From NCBI GenBank assembly GCA_029432795.1, contig JARNMJ010000017.1, forward strand, positions 18,880-82,879: a stretch of 64,000 nucleotides of DNA, read 5' to 3'. Below, in pieces: positions 53,194 through 62,251 of the stretch. Source of the DNA: Pontiellaceae bacterium B12219. GTDB lineage: Bacteria > Verrucomicrobiota > Kiritimatiellia > Kiritimatiellales > Pontiellaceae. Each line of letters begins with the position of its first letter. Position 1 is the stretch's first letter. Position numbers and translations under genes: made by a program. The notes under the pieces are model-generated. The model was not told the DNA's origin. It worked only from the letters and a program-made list of their open reading frames with translations, and did no database searches.

Positions 53194-53796
53194 TTACAAC
53201 ATCCCGTCTTTTTCCAGTTCCCGGATAATATCGTTAATCACTTTTTTCATATTCGAGGTATTCGAGTTGAAGGTATAAACCTCTTTGAGCCCGCTCCAGA
53301 TCAATGCGCCGGATTTGACATCAAACAGCGTTGTTTCAATGCTGTTTTCTGTGAAGTTAACGACGGCATTGTCTAATTGAAAGGCACTGCAATAGAGGTA
53401 ATAGGAAGCATCCTGATTCCCATAGGTTTGATAGGAAACCCCGTACGGAACCAACTGCGCCTCATTTTCCGAACTCACAACATGCGTAACAATTAAGGTT
53501 TGAACGCTGTTCGCTTTCAGCAACGCATCAACCGATTTTTTGTTCATGGTCTTCAGATCTTTGACATCGTTGTGCATGGAAGCGGCCGGCACATAATCCA
53601 ACAGGCATTCCGTAAAGAGCACCTCATATTCCCCGCTCAGGATATCATCCTCAAACGTGGCCCACACCATCGTTTTTCCCAGAGAGTGATCCTTAAACTT
53701 CGGATTCGCCCAGGTCGGATTATTTGATGATGCGCATCCCGAAAGGAGCACCACAGCCATTCCTGCTATAAAGAGGTTCATTACGTTACTTTTCAT
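53194..53796 (-). CDS. Hypothetical lipoprotein, 200 aa
   Basis: Lipoprotein with signal MKSNVMNLFIAGMAVVLLSGC and lipobox LLSGC. The mature domain is mixed alpha/beta: GKTMVWATFEDDILSGEYEV, ANSVQTLIVTHVVSSENEAQ, TLFDVKSGALIWSGLKEVYT and a final helix MKKVINDIIRELEKDGML. The pattern resembles DUF4136- or GNA1162-like lipoproteins that bind nucleotide-sized ligands or act as secretion partners, but this is weak. ATG 53796 was taken because AAGGAT precedes it. It lies between a larger lipoprotein and the small barrel in one transcript. Function unknown. Confidence 0.7.
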   Translation of the reverse strand: MKSNVMNLFIAGMAVVLLSGCASSNNPTWANPKFKDHSLGKTMVWATFEDDILSGEYEVLFTECLLDYVPAASMHNDVKDLKTMNKKSVDALLKANSVQTLIVTHVVSSENEAQLVPYGVSYQTYGNQDASYYLYCSAFQLDNAVVNFTENSIETTLFDVKSGALIWSGLKEVYTFNSNTSNMKKVINDIIRELEKDGML

Positions 53797-53864
53797 TCTC
53801 ATCCTTACGTTTCTGCGCGGTTATTGTACGTATGCACTTTACGAGCGATTCATCCCTTTTCACA

Positions 53865-54911
53865 TCAGGGAAGAACGGTTTTCGGAGCATCCTGAATCAG
53901 TTGTTTTCCAAGATCTGTAATATCAAACCATTCAGCCGCCTCTGTGGTCCCTTGCGCCAGGCGTTGATGTGCACGGATCCACGTTAGCATGAGTACACGA
54001 GTCCGAACGGCATCGTCGATGATTTTCTGGGCAATACGGTCCAGCTCAACATGAATCATAAGATATTCATCCCAATCGGGCTGAATCTCCTCCTGCACCG
54101 AGCGCAGCGCCGTAAGCCGGGCGCTCAGCTGCTCTGCAATTGCCTTTATGTCCTTCTTCGTCGGAGTTCCTTCCGGGATAATACCGGGATCCCACATCAC
54201 CCCGCTTTCCCGCAGCTCATCCAGATTCGGAGAAGGCGAGCGATAGGCTTCGTAAATGAGTTCATAGGCTTCAAGAATATCGAACTTTTCCTGCTCCAGC
54301 GTTTTGCGATAGTGAATGATCTTCACGTAATCCGCATCGATCCGCTTATCAATGGTATCGGACAACACTTTTACAGAATCAATCAACTCGCCGATCTGCA
54401 GTGCCGCATCGGTAATCATCGTATTCAGTAAGGGTTGAGCCACCTGCAGTGCCTGCAGCAGAGTCTGCTGCTGTAAAACAAGATCAACCGCCTTATCAAA
54501 ATCCGTTTCAGTGCAGCGCCCTTTTTCCAACAACCGTTTTTTAAATGTCTTCAGATATTCTCCATACATGGCGACCCGTTCTGCCTCGTCGCGCCCCGTC
54601 TGATTAATATCCACCAATTTAACGGAATACCACACAATGGCCGAAATGCCTTCGACCATATCATCATGCAATTCTTTCGCATGGATTTCCGGCTGAGCAG
54701 CAGGGTCAACAAACCGCCGCACCACCACGGTATCGGCCGGGCTGAACTGAAGGTTGAGGTTGCTGAGCATGGCAATCGTGCTATCCGCAAAATGGCCTGT
54801 TGCCGCCACCGTCCGGTTCTGAAATTTCTCGTGATATTCCTGTTTAACCGTGGTGCAACCACTTAACAGCAAAACCGACACAACTCCGGGCATAATAATT
54901 TGTTTCTTCAC
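53865..54911 (-). CDS. Hypothetical lipoprotein, 348 aa, helical
   Basis: Unrecognised lipoprotein: MKKQIIMPGVVSVLLLSGC ends in a clear lipobox. The rest is almost entirely helical, with long amphipathic segments (VDLVLQQQTLLQALQVAQPL, IKAIAEQLSARLTALRSVQE, IAQKIIDDAVRTRVLMLTWI). It may form a helical bundle or a coiled assembly in the periplasm. No catalytic motif or known domain is visible. It starts 41 bp after the Gly-zipper protein gene, and its spacing to the next lipoprotein gene suggests one operon. No function can be proposed. Confidence 0.65.
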   Translation of the reverse strand: MKKQIIMPGVVSVLLLSGCTTVKQEYHEKFQNRTVAATGHFADSTIAMLSNLNLQFSPADTVVVRRFVDPAAQPEIHAKELHDDMVEGISAIVWYSVKLVDINQTGRDEAERVAMYGEYLKTFKKRLLEKGRCTETDFDKAVDLVLQQQTLLQALQVAQPLLNTMITDAALQIGELIDSVKVLSDTIDKRIDADYVKIIHYRKTLEQEKFDILEAYELIYEAYRSPSPNLDELRESGVMWDPGIIPEGTPTKKDIKAIAEQLSARLTALRSVQEEIQPDWDEYLMIHVELDRIAQKIIDDAVRTRVLMLTWIRAHQRLAQGTTEAAEWFDITDLGKQLIQDAPKTVLP

Positions 54912-54952
54912 GTTTTAATTTCCTCAGGAACAGGCCCGGAATGGGAAGCCGC

Positions 54953-55705
54953 CTAGTGCAAGGTCAGCGTTAGAGGTTGCTGCAGATGAAAATCGAGTAT
55001 TGCGGTGGCCGGTACCACGATGGATCTTCCCTTGGTGATTACCGAAGCAGCAGCACCATATGTGGCCCCTCGTTCAGCATCTTCATGTCCGCCACTGGCA
55101 CTTCCGATCGCCGCACCAACGGCAGCATTGCGCACAACCTTCCGCAATGAACTCGGGCCGGCCTCTTCAAAATTACCGGTATGGATGGAATGCATCTGCC
55201 CATCGATACTGATTCCGGTTAACTGCAGCTCAAGAAACGACCGGCCAACCAAGCGCCGCGCCTCAGCGGAAGCCGTAATCTTTCCAAAGACCACCGTGCC
55301 GGCCGGAACAACCGTCACAGCATTAACCATCAGATCCGCTTCAAGTTTGGCTTTAAATCCCCGCCCGGCAGGTTCCTCGGAAGTCACCTCTTCCAACATA
55401 CTGACGATCAGCAAGGTCCCTTCCGGCAAAGTATATACCCCCGAAGCTGCCGCTTTTTTCGCCGGGGCAGCCGGCGAACTGACCGGGGCAGCCTCGGCAT
55501 TGGAATTCGCAAAAATCAGCTCCGCCACTTCACTGCGGGGATACGACTGAACGCCCTCCATGCCTGCAAATGAAATCGTATGCCCATCTGAGCTGACAAA
55601 CCCTCCCTCCAGGGTTTTTCCATTTCGAAGTTTAAGGGTATCCGACTGCGCACTGATGCTCAGCAATGCGGTCAGGCAGATGAAAAATGTTTGTATCGAT
55701 TTCAT
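54953..55705 (-). CDS. Exported glycine-zipper protein, 250 aa
   Basis: Signal peptide MKSIQTFFICLTALLSISAQ. The first part resembles a small beta-domain (LRNGKTLEGGFVSSDGHTIS) and a Pro/Ala linker. From residue ~100 comes a widespread but uncharacterised domain: LPEGTLLIVSMLEEVTSEEP, VTVVPAGTVVFGKITASAEA, a glycine-zipper stretch NAAVGAAIGSASGGHEDAER, and the closing FHLQQPLTLTLH. The domain is often found in Acidobacteria and relatives and recalls TrbI-like C-termini. ATG 55705 has GGAG at 7 nt. A heptamer array and a palindrome copy lie just upstream. Confidence 0.7.
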   Translation of the reverse strand: MKSIQTFFICLTALLSISAQSDTLKLRNGKTLEGGFVSSDGHTISFAGMEGVQSYPRSEVAELIFANSNAEAAPVSSPAAPAKKAAASGVYTLPEGTLLIVSMLEEVTSEEPAGRGFKAKLEADLMVNAVTVVPAGTVVFGKITASAEARRLVGRSFLELQLTGISIDGQMHSIHTGNFEEAGPSSLRKVVRNAAVGAAIGSASGGHEDAERGATYGAAASVITKGRSIVVPATAILDFHLQQPLTLTLH

Positions 55706-55758
55706 GGTGTTCTCCGGATTATTGCCGCACCGCATAGTTGCATGCGGTACGACAGCAT

Positions 55759-55773
55759 TTCCAAGGTTTGGAA
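55759..55773. repeat. 15-bp palindrome TTCCAA-GGT-TTGGAA
   Basis: Perfect copy 54 bp upstream of the glycine-zipper gene. Confidence 0.9.
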
Positions 55774-55812
55774 ACAGGAACAGCAAACTAAGGCGGCTCC
55801 ACAGCAAAAAGT

Positions 55813-55847
55813 ATGAATTATGAACTATGACAGATGAAAGTGGAACT
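55813..55847. repeat. Heptamer array of ATGAANN units
   Basis: Five consecutive 7-bp units (ATGAATT, ATGAACT, ATGACAG, ATGAAAG, TGGAACT), complementary in word content to the TTTCANN array at 55890-55924. Confidence 0.75.
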
Positions 55848-55889
55848 CAGACAGCGTTGGCCTTCTTGAAGCATGCGTCGCAGACCCAC

Positions 55890-55924
55890 TTTCACAGTTC
55901 ATCTTTCATCCCTCATCTTCAAGG
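55890..55924. repeat. Heptamer array of TTTCANN units
   Basis: Five 7-bp units (TTTCACA, GTTCATC, TTTCATC, CCTCATC, TTCAAGG). On the minus strand the array starts 2 nt after the stop codon of the neighbouring lipoprotein gene. Confidence 0.75.
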
Positions 55925-55926
55925 AA

Positions 55927-56526
55927 CTACGGCGCGGTTACGGAAACGGCAAGACCTTCACCAATAACCACGGTGAGATTTTCACCCACTACAACCTGCG
56001 AAAGATCAACGTTTTTACCAACCTTCACGGTTTTAGATTCCCCATCAGGCAGTTCCAGACTTACTTTACGTTTCTTCACATCAACGGAAGTCACCACAGC
56101 CGTAACCGAGCTGGTTTCCACTGCAATGCCATTCGGGGCCGTTCCATCCGGAGAAATCATTGCGCCGCCGCTCACGGTTTCACTCGGAGGTGCGCCAACG
56201 CCGATATATACCGCGATTTCGTCAGTCACCACCGCATGAACCTGATCGCCCGCATGAATCCGGTCAAAGTTAGTCATATCCGGACCGACCTTAAAGGATT
56301 TGGTTTCGCCGGTATCATCCGACTTCAGCGTAATCTTCCGGTTCGTCAAATCTCTCGCAGTGACCTTTGCATCAAGGGTCAGCGTATCCACAATCAGAAC
56401 GCCGCCCGGCATGGCCGCCACATTTTCAGATTCAACACCGCCCATTCCGGTCGTACAGGAACTCACACCAATCATCAATGCAGGTACAGCAGCCAGCATC
56501 GTCAATTTAACTAACTGTTTTTTCAT
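55927..56526 (-). CDS. Hypothetical lipoprotein with repeated beta motif, 199 aa
   Basis: Lipoprotein: MKKQLVKLTMLAAVPALMIGVSSC. The mature part has two similar halves. Each carries a strand pair of the type ITLKSDDTGETKSFKVGPDM and VSLELPDGESKTVKVGKNVD, followed by GDQVHAVVTDEIAV or GENLTVVIGEGLAV. This is the pattern of small beta-barrel proteins of unknown function common in proteobacterial and PVC envelopes. A shorter start than the longest frame is used because AAGGAG lies before ATG 56526 and begins the signal. It precedes an inverted heptamer array. Role unknown. Confidence 0.75.
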   Translation of the reverse strand: MKKQLVKLTMLAAVPALMIGVSSCTTGMGGVESENVAAMPGGVLIVDTLTLDAKVTARDLTNRKITLKSDDTGETKSFKVGPDMTNFDRIHAGDQVHAVVTDEIAVYIGVGAPPSETVSGGAMISPDGTAPNGIAVETSSVTAVVTSVDVKKRKVSLELPDGESKTVKVGKNVDLSQVVVGENLTVVIGEGLAVSVTAP

Positions 56527-56579
56527 TATTATTCTCCTTACCTTTGTATTCATTAGCTTTGCGAGGATCGCCCTCATTG

Positions 56580-56594
56580 TTCCAAACATTGGAA
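56580..56594. repeat. 15-bp palindrome TTCCAA-ACA-TTGGAA
   Basis: Perfect copy 54 bp upstream of the small lipoprotein gene, the same distance as the copy at 55759 from its gene. Confidence 0.9.
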
Positions 56595-56770
56595 ACTGCG
56601 GTTTCAGCCATTTAACCGGCCCTCCGAAGACCGGACCGTGCCAGATTCCAGTTGTTCTTCCAACTTCTTTCACCGCATCAGAGACGTCCGTTTCTGTGTT
56701 TCCCGCGTTCCGAATACAGGCCGCGCCCCGAAAGGCGTGGCCTGTGCAATGCTATGACTCCAACCGGATG

Positions 56771-59353
56771 TTATTCGCGGGCGGATTCTACTTTTTTCAT
56801 GGCGGCTTCAAACTTCGCAATGTCTGCATCCGACAGCTGCGGGCGATCCACGGCAATCGTCAGCTTGTTAAGCTTGGCGGTCAGCGGGAACGGCGGCTTG
56901 TAGTCCGCATCGTTAATGCCGGTGATGGTATCGGAACCGACATCAAAGGCTTCGTCCCATTGCAGGATAATCGGAATGGTTTTTTCCATTCGTTTCGTTG
57001 CAACCACTTTGCCATCGACTTTGAGAGTGCAATCGGCCGGACGGCCGATACCCGAAAAGTTATTGTACGCCATCGTGCCCGCACCCAGTCCGTCATACTT
57101 CGAGATAAACTCAATCGTATGTTTTCCAGGCGCGAGTGCATCGGGGCCATTCCAGGTGATGCGCTCGAGATCGAGCATATTCCAGCAGAAGACCGGTTTG
57201 CCTTTTAGCAGATACATGCCCCACCCCGCAAAACGGCCGCCGGAGGTCACAATCATCCCCTCTGCACCGCCTTCAGGAATGGTGATATCTGCCGTAATGG
57301 TGAAGGACGTATTGAGCAGATACGGCGCATCGCCTTGCGGCAATCCGGTCATCGGACTTGTATATACATACTCATTACGACCGGCCGTAAGGCTCGGACG
57401 CGCGGCAGCAACACGGGCGCCAACCGATGCATCCAGCGGCAGTACCTGATATTTCTTCGCTTCTTCCAGGAACATTTTGCGCATTTCCTTCACCTTATCC
57501 GGATGCTGTGCGGCAATATCTTCAGCCTGATTCCAGCTTTCATTCAGGTTATAGAGCTGGAAGACCTGATTGTTCAGCGGATCCGGATTGGCCGGCGAGA
57601 AGGCATCCCACGGCGGACGGTTCGCTTTGGTGCTCAGCAGCCAGCCATCGTTATACAGTGCCCACTGCCCCATCATTTCGAAATACTGAATCTTATGGAG
57701 GGAAGGAGCGTCGGCATTTTCCGTTTCAAACGTGTACGCATAGCTCGTACCTTCCATCGGCTTCTGTTTGATGCCGTCCACATATTCGGGTTCCGGAATG
57801 CCGGTGACTTCGAGGATCGTAGGCGCATGGTCGATCACATGCGTGAACTGCTGGCGCAGACCGCCTTTGTCTTTGATCCGGTTCGGCCACTGGATCACCA
57901 TGTTCTGGTTAATACCGCCGAGACGGGAGGCATTCTGCTTGAACCAGTCGAACGGCGTATCGAAAGCCCAGGACCAGCCCGCCGACATGTGGTTATAGGT
58001 CAGTTCAGTACCCCATGCTTCGTAGAACTTCATCTGCACATCCACCGGCGGACGTACACCGTTAAAAAATGCCACTTCGCTGTAGGTCCCTTCGGGGCCA
58101 CCTTCGCCGCTGGTACCGTTGTCGCCGTTCTGATAGATGATCAACGTATTATCCAAACGTCCCAGATCTTCGAAATGCTGAACCACGCGGCCGATTTCAT
58201 AATCGTTGTAGGCCGCATACGCGGCGAACACTTCAACCTGACGGATGTAAAGTTTCTGTGCTTCAGGAGTCAGCTTGTCCCAGGGCGTCAGCAGATCATC
58301 CGGCCAGGGCGTCAGCTCCTGATCCAGAGGAATGACACCGAGTTTCTTCTGGTTTTCAAAGATGGTTTCACGGAGCACTTCATACCCTTCATCAAAGAGA
58401 TGCATGGCACTGATCTTGTCCACCCATTCCTGAGTCGGATGATGCGGTGCGTGGTTGGCACCGGGACAATAGTGAATGAAGAGCGGCTGATCGGGATCGG
58501 TCTGATGAATCCGGTCCATCCAGGCAATGGCATCATCTGCCATCGCGGTGAGCAGGTTCCATTCGCTTTCCTTACCGGTAACCGGCCAGATTTCCGCCTT
58601 CGGATCCGAACGATCCATCTCCAGCGTTCCGGGAAAATCATTGAACGGATAGATCTGCGTGGTGTTGCGGAACAGATTCGGCCCCCACTGGTTGGCGTCG
58701 CCACCGACAAATCCGTAGAAATAGTCGAATCCCATACCGGTAGGCCATTGGGTGAACGGTCCGGCCTGGCTGGCTTCATAGGTCGGCGTATTATGGTCTT
58801 TACCAAACCACGAAGTCGCATAGCCGTTGTCGCGCAGGATGCGGCCGATCGTTGCATTGTCAGCACCGATAACGCTGTTGTATCCGGGGAATCCAGTCGC
58901 CTGCTCGGCAATCACACCGAAACCAACCGAGTGATGATTCCGCCCGGTAATCAGTGCGGCACGGGTTGGAGAACACAGCGAGGTCGACATGATTCGGTTA
59001 TAGCGCAGACCGTCTTTGGCAATGCGATCCATCGTCGGGGTCGGGACAACTCCTCCGAAGGTACTGGGAATCCCGAAGCCGGAATCATCGACCAGAATAA
59101 GCAGGATATCAGGAGCCCCCCTGGGCGGAACGACACGCGGTTCCCACCACTGTGTGGAACTCAGGGCATCGTCTTTAATCACCCCTTCGAATTTAGGTTG
59201 CGGTGCAGGTAATTGATTACCTTTTATGGTGGTAGTGGCATCAGGCGATCCTAATGTCCCGGTGACTTGCTGCTTATCCGCTTCGGTGGTTTCGCACCCC
59301 GCCAGCGCAATGCCTAATACGGCGGCGCTTAGTATGGAATGGTATCTTTTCAT
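56771..59353 (-). CDS. Arylsulfatase, lipoprotein-anchored, type I
   Basis: 860-aa type I sulfatase that hydrolyses a sulfate ester, exported with a lipobox (VLGIALAGC). The catalytic Cys, to be converted to formylglycine, lies in LCSPTRAALITGRNHHSVGF. Metal ligands are in ILVDDSGFGIPSTFGG and IIYQNGDNGTSGEGG. The large size and the C-terminal beta domain (TFTITADITIPEGGAEGMIV-like, then GAGTMAYNNFSGIG) resemble the long arylsulfatases such as AtsD rather than 500-aa carbohydrate sulfatases. The substrate is unknown. ATG 59353 was taken, though a GTG two codons earlier has better spacing to GGGAG. It follows the patatin gene by 73 bp. No palindrome copy lies inside. Confidence 0.92.
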   Translation of the reverse strand: MKRYHSILSAAVLGIALAGCETTEADKQQVTGTLGSPDATTTIKGNQLPAPQPKFEGVIKDDALSSTQWWEPRVVPPRGAPDILLILVDDSGFGIPSTFGGVVPTPTMDRIAKDGLRYNRIMSTSLCSPTRAALITGRNHHSVGFGVIAEQATGFPGYNSVIGADNATIGRILRDNGYATSWFGKDHNTPTYEASQAGPFTQWPTGMGFDYFYGFVGGDANQWGPNLFRNTTQIYPFNDFPGTLEMDRSDPKAEIWPVTGKESEWNLLTAMADDAIAWMDRIHQTDPDQPLFIHYCPGANHAPHHPTQEWVDKISAMHLFDEGYEVLRETIFENQKKLGVIPLDQELTPWPDDLLTPWDKLTPEAQKLYIRQVEVFAAYAAYNDYEIGRVVQHFEDLGRLDNTLIIYQNGDNGTSGEGGPEGTYSEVAFFNGVRPPVDVQMKFYEAWGTELTYNHMSAGWSWAFDTPFDWFKQNASRLGGINQNMVIQWPNRIKDKGGLRQQFTHVIDHAPTILEVTGIPEPEYVDGIKQKPMEGTSYAYTFETENADAPSLHKIQYFEMMGQWALYNDGWLLSTKANRPPWDAFSPANPDPLNNQVFQLYNLNESWNQAEDIAAQHPDKVKEMRKMFLEEAKKYQVLPLDASVGARVAAARPSLTAGRNEYVYTSPMTGLPQGDAPYLLNTSFTITADITIPEGGAEGMIVTSGGRFAGWGMYLLKGKPVFCWNMLDLERITWNGPDALAPGKHTIEFISKYDGLGAGTMAYNNFSGIGRPADCTLKVDGKVVATKRMEKTIPIILQWDEAFDVGSDTITGINDADYKPPFPLTAKLNKLTIAVDRPQLSDADIAKFEAAMKKVESARE

Positions 59354-59426
59354 TTTCACTTTGCTCCCTGTTTTAAGGCAGACCAGCCTGCCTTTCACTT
59401 CTCTCATATGGTGTTCCACTTATGCA

Positions 59427-60854
59427 TCATTCACCCGGTCGGCCTGGCACATCCGTTCGGGATTCGTGCAACTGCTGCTGATGCACAGCCGAATCATGTT
59501 CCGATTCAACAGTACTGATCAGTTGCTTGAAGGAGGCGTTGTTGCGCAGCAACTCCCGCCCGTTTTTAATCAGCGCGTCCACCTGCTGATCCGTCAGACT
59601 GAACGAGGTGGGAATTGCATTAAGAAATTCCCGTTCCTTTTCATCCTGCACATCATCGAACTTGATCTGAATAAAATAGGCTTCCACCTTCTGCTCGGGT
59701 GTGGACATCTGCTCCGCCCACGTATTCAAGGTGTTCTGCATAAGCGAAATGGTTGAAACATTGTATCGATGCATCTGAATGCTCATGACCGAGCTCATCG
59801 TGCTCTTGATCGACGGCTCTTTATTGGTTTCATCTATTTTAGAAACCCGGGTTGCACTGGCATTAACCGAAATCAATACCAACCGTTTGGGCATCGGGAA
59901 TCCGCTATCCTTGTAAAAGGCCCCCATACCACCTGCCATCTGACCAATGTCATGAATCGCCAGCAGACCCAGATTATCGGTGATTCCCCCATCCACAAAA
60001 TGCACATAGCCATTGTCTGATTTATTGAAATAGCTGGAGACCCCTTGCGCCACCATATTCAGCTCGGCACTGTTTCCCAAAGTCGCCATCGACTCAAAGC
60101 GCTCGATCCATTCCGGTTTTGCTTTTGTTTTTTCCCGGGAATAGTTTTCCACCACAACCGGATCGAACAGCACCGGCACCGCCGATGAGGCCGTAACCGC
60201 GCGGGCTACCGGGAAACTGTCAATATCAGAATTAAGCAGGTCGAAGTATTCCTGAATAAATGTAAACCGGACCCCGCGTCCCAGATCTGAACTGTTCACC
60301 AGAATCAACGGGCTGTCCTCCTTCTTCAGATCGGCGAAGGTGGCATGATGAAAGAGGTGTTCTTGATAATACTTCACAGCCGGGTCGGTTCGGCCGGTCC
60401 GGCTGAACCACCGGAGCGGATTCAGATACATCCGCCGGATCAGGCTTCCTTCAATATCCTTCCGAAGGAACTCCTCTTCAAAATCCTCAAAAATCCGATC
60501 GCCATACAGCCCGTAATACATGGAAACAAAACTTCCGCCGGAAACAGAACTGATCGCATTCACCCCGTCGAGGGCCCGCATGCTCTGCCCGCCGCCTTTA
60601 AGTTCAGTATCGCGAAGCTCCTGCATCACCCCGTAAGCAAAAGCGGCCGCCCGGGTTCCGCCGCCGGAAAAAGCCAGCATCACCAAACTGTTCGTATTGC
60701 AATACGGGTATGCATTCAGACCGTAGTTATCGCGAACATTCGCCCCCTTCAACTTCTGGGTATTCGTCACCACGCCATAACTGGCGCACCCCGAAATCAC
60801 CAGCATCAATCCCAAAGCACCGATACACAAATACGGTATAATCCGTGATTTCAT
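59427..60854 (-). CDS. Patatin-like phospholipase lipoprotein
   Basis: 475-aa membrane-anchored acyl hydrolase; the signal ends GALGLMLVISGC. The patatin elements are complete: oxyanion loop AFSGGGTRAAAFAYGVMQEL near residue 60, nucleophile Ser in ISSVSGGSFVSMYYGLYG, and catalytic Asp in HFVDGGITDNLGLLAIHD. The active site is therefore intact and the enzyme probably cleaves phospholipid acyl chains in the periplasm or outer membrane. An alternative start seven codons upstream (ATG 60875 behind GGAAG) is also possible. It sits between an unknown lipoprotein and the sulfatase in one transcript, which suggests action on a common, perhaps sulfated, lipid substrate. Confidence 0.9.
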   Translation of the reverse strand: MKSRIIPYLCIGALGLMLVISGCASYGVVTNTQKLKGANVRDNYGLNAYPYCNTNSLVMLAFSGGGTRAAAFAYGVMQELRDTELKGGGQSMRALDGVNAISSVSGGSFVSMYYGLYGDRIFEDFEEEFLRKDIEGSLIRRMYLNPLRWFSRTGRTDPAVKYYQEHLFHHATFADLKKEDSPLILVNSSDLGRGVRFTFIQEYFDLLNSDIDSFPVARAVTASSAVPVLFDPVVVENYSREKTKAKPEWIERFESMATLGNSAELNMVAQGVSSYFNKSDNGYVHFVDGGITDNLGLLAIHDIGQMAGGMGAFYKDSGFPMPKRLVLISVNASATRVSKIDETNKEPSIKSTMSSVMSIQMHRYNVSTISLMQNTLNTWAEQMSTPEQKVEAYFIQIKFDDVQDEKEREFLNAIPTSFSLTDQQVDALIKNGRELLRNNASFKQLISTVESEHDSAVHQQQLHESRTDVPGRPGE

Positions 60855-60904
60855 TTTTCTCTCTTTCACATTCATCACACGCTTCCAACTCCATCAACAC
60901 CAGC

Positions 60905-62218
60905 TTACATCAGGTTGCGTTCCAGCTTCCCGTACGGACTTCCTTCCTTGAGTCCGTAACGATACCTCTTTATTTTTCCCTTTTTATCCGTTTCCAGCAT
61001 TCCGGCCTTTTCGAGTGGAATATAGGACTTATAGGGAAAAATAGATTTATGATTGATGGCCCAGAAAAAGGCCCGTGGTGCCGCAAAAAGTTCACCGCTT
61101 TTATCGTCGCTTACCGCATCACTGAACCAGGCCGGCAGTTTGCCGGACGGCGCCCATTCAATTTCAGTACGAGGTCCCAGATTTTTCACGTCATACAACC
61201 GTTCCATGGCCACCTCAATCTGCAGGAGTGCACAGGTGATACAGGAGCGCTCTATCGAATTATAACTCAGGTTCGCATGCGCCATCTTCTGCTTAAACCA
61301 TTCGTCGGGAACCGCCTTCCATAGAAAGCGGGCGCGGGCCTGTTCCTTTTCATTTTCCGTCCATTGCGCCCCCGCATCCGGACCTTTGTCCGCCACCAAC
61401 TGAGCACGCATCATATCGGTCAGCGTTTTCCGGGTGGCCAAATCACCCATCATCAGACAGCAGTACAGCACAGTATCTTCCGCCTGAACGCCGACGGGCA
61501 GCTTCAATGGATAACAATCCCAGACCGCGCCCCGAAGGGAATCGTTCAGGAAACGCTGAGAGCCGGAATACATCCGGGCTGTGAGCGTATAATTTTCCGG
61601 CTCGAGTCCCGCAATAAACTCCCAGGGCGTGTTCGTCGGCCGCCAGGCCTCCCAGCTCACCATCAGATCATCCAGATAGGGCTGCTCCCGATCCGGGTTC
61701 CCCTGGGCATCCAGCAGCTCCGGCCGCCGCTCTTGATCAAAGACAAACCGAAGCTGCACATGCCCGCCGTATTTCCCGAGCCCCTTCAGGCGGTAGCGGA
61801 CCACCACCAGTTCAACCCGTTCAACCGCACCCACCGGAATACGGACCGTACCGTTTCGACTGGTTCCAAGGATTGGATTTCCGCCCACCTGTACATTCTG
61901 CACCATCACAAATCCCTGTGTCGAATTCGTGAGATTCGACTGCTGCCAATCCACCACAAACGGATCCATGCATTTTGCATACTGGTTGGCCCAGCGGTCT
62001 TCAGGTGTCAGGCTGATCGATACCGGGGTATCCGTATTCAGCCAGGCGAGCAACCCCTCTTCCGTACCGAAATCGTATTGTGGATTTGCATCCCATTCTA
62101 TAACGCGCTCCAACGGCGGACCGACTGCAACCTTTGAAGACGTGCAGCCGCTCAACAGAAGCCCGCCTGCGAGCAGACCGGTTTGTACAACAAAGAACAG
62201 GGGGTGGTTCATCTTCAT
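60905..62218 (-). CDS. Hypothetical lipoprotein, 437 aa
   Basis: Unrecognised lipoprotein with signal HPLFFVVQTGLLAGGLLLSGC. The N-terminal ~200 residues are beta-rich (VMVQNVQVGGNPILGTSRNG, VERVELVVVRYRLKGLGKYG) and look like a beta-sandwich. The C-terminal half is helical with several Trp and Cys (SIERSCITCALLQIEVAMER, DVKNLGPRTEIEWAPSGKLP). No known catalytic motif is seen. TTGGAGAG precedes the ATG. It lies 33 bp after the MetA-type transporter gene and 50 bp before the patatin gene, so it probably serves the same pathway. A palindrome copy lies inside (NPILG). Confidence 0.7.
   Translation of the reverse strand: MKMNHPLFFVVQTGLLAGGLLLSGCTSSKVAVGPPLERVIEWDANPQYDFGTEEGLLAWLNTDTPVSISLTPEDRWANQYAKCMDPFVVDWQQSNLTNSTQGFVMVQNVQVGGNPILGTSRNGTVRIPVGAVERVELVVVRYRLKGLGKYGGHVQLRFVFDQERRPELLDAQGNPDREQPYLDDLMVSWEAWRPTNTPWEFIAGLEPENYTLTARMYSGSQRFLNDSLRGAVWDCYPLKLPVGVQAEDTVLYCCLMMGDLATRKTLTDMMRAQLVADKGPDAGAQWTENEKEQARARFLWKAVPDEWFKQKMAHANLSYNSIERSCITCALLQIEVAMERLYDVKNLGPRTEIEWAPSGKLPAWFSDAVSDDKSGELFAAPRAFFWAINHKSIFPYKSYIPLEKAGMLETDKKGKIKRYRYGLKEGSPYGKLERNLM
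61864..61878. repeat. Palindrome variant TTCCAA-GGA-TTGGAT
   Basis: Last base differs; encodes Asn-Pro-Ile-Leu-Gly on the minus strand. Confidence 0.75.
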
Positions 62219-62251
62219 CTCAGCTCTCCAAGACCGTCACAACATCCTGTA

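Noticed and set aside
57335..59212. 625-aa open frame on the plus strand
   Set aside because: Antisense to the complete sulfatase gene; low-complexity Arg/His-rich translation without a domain.
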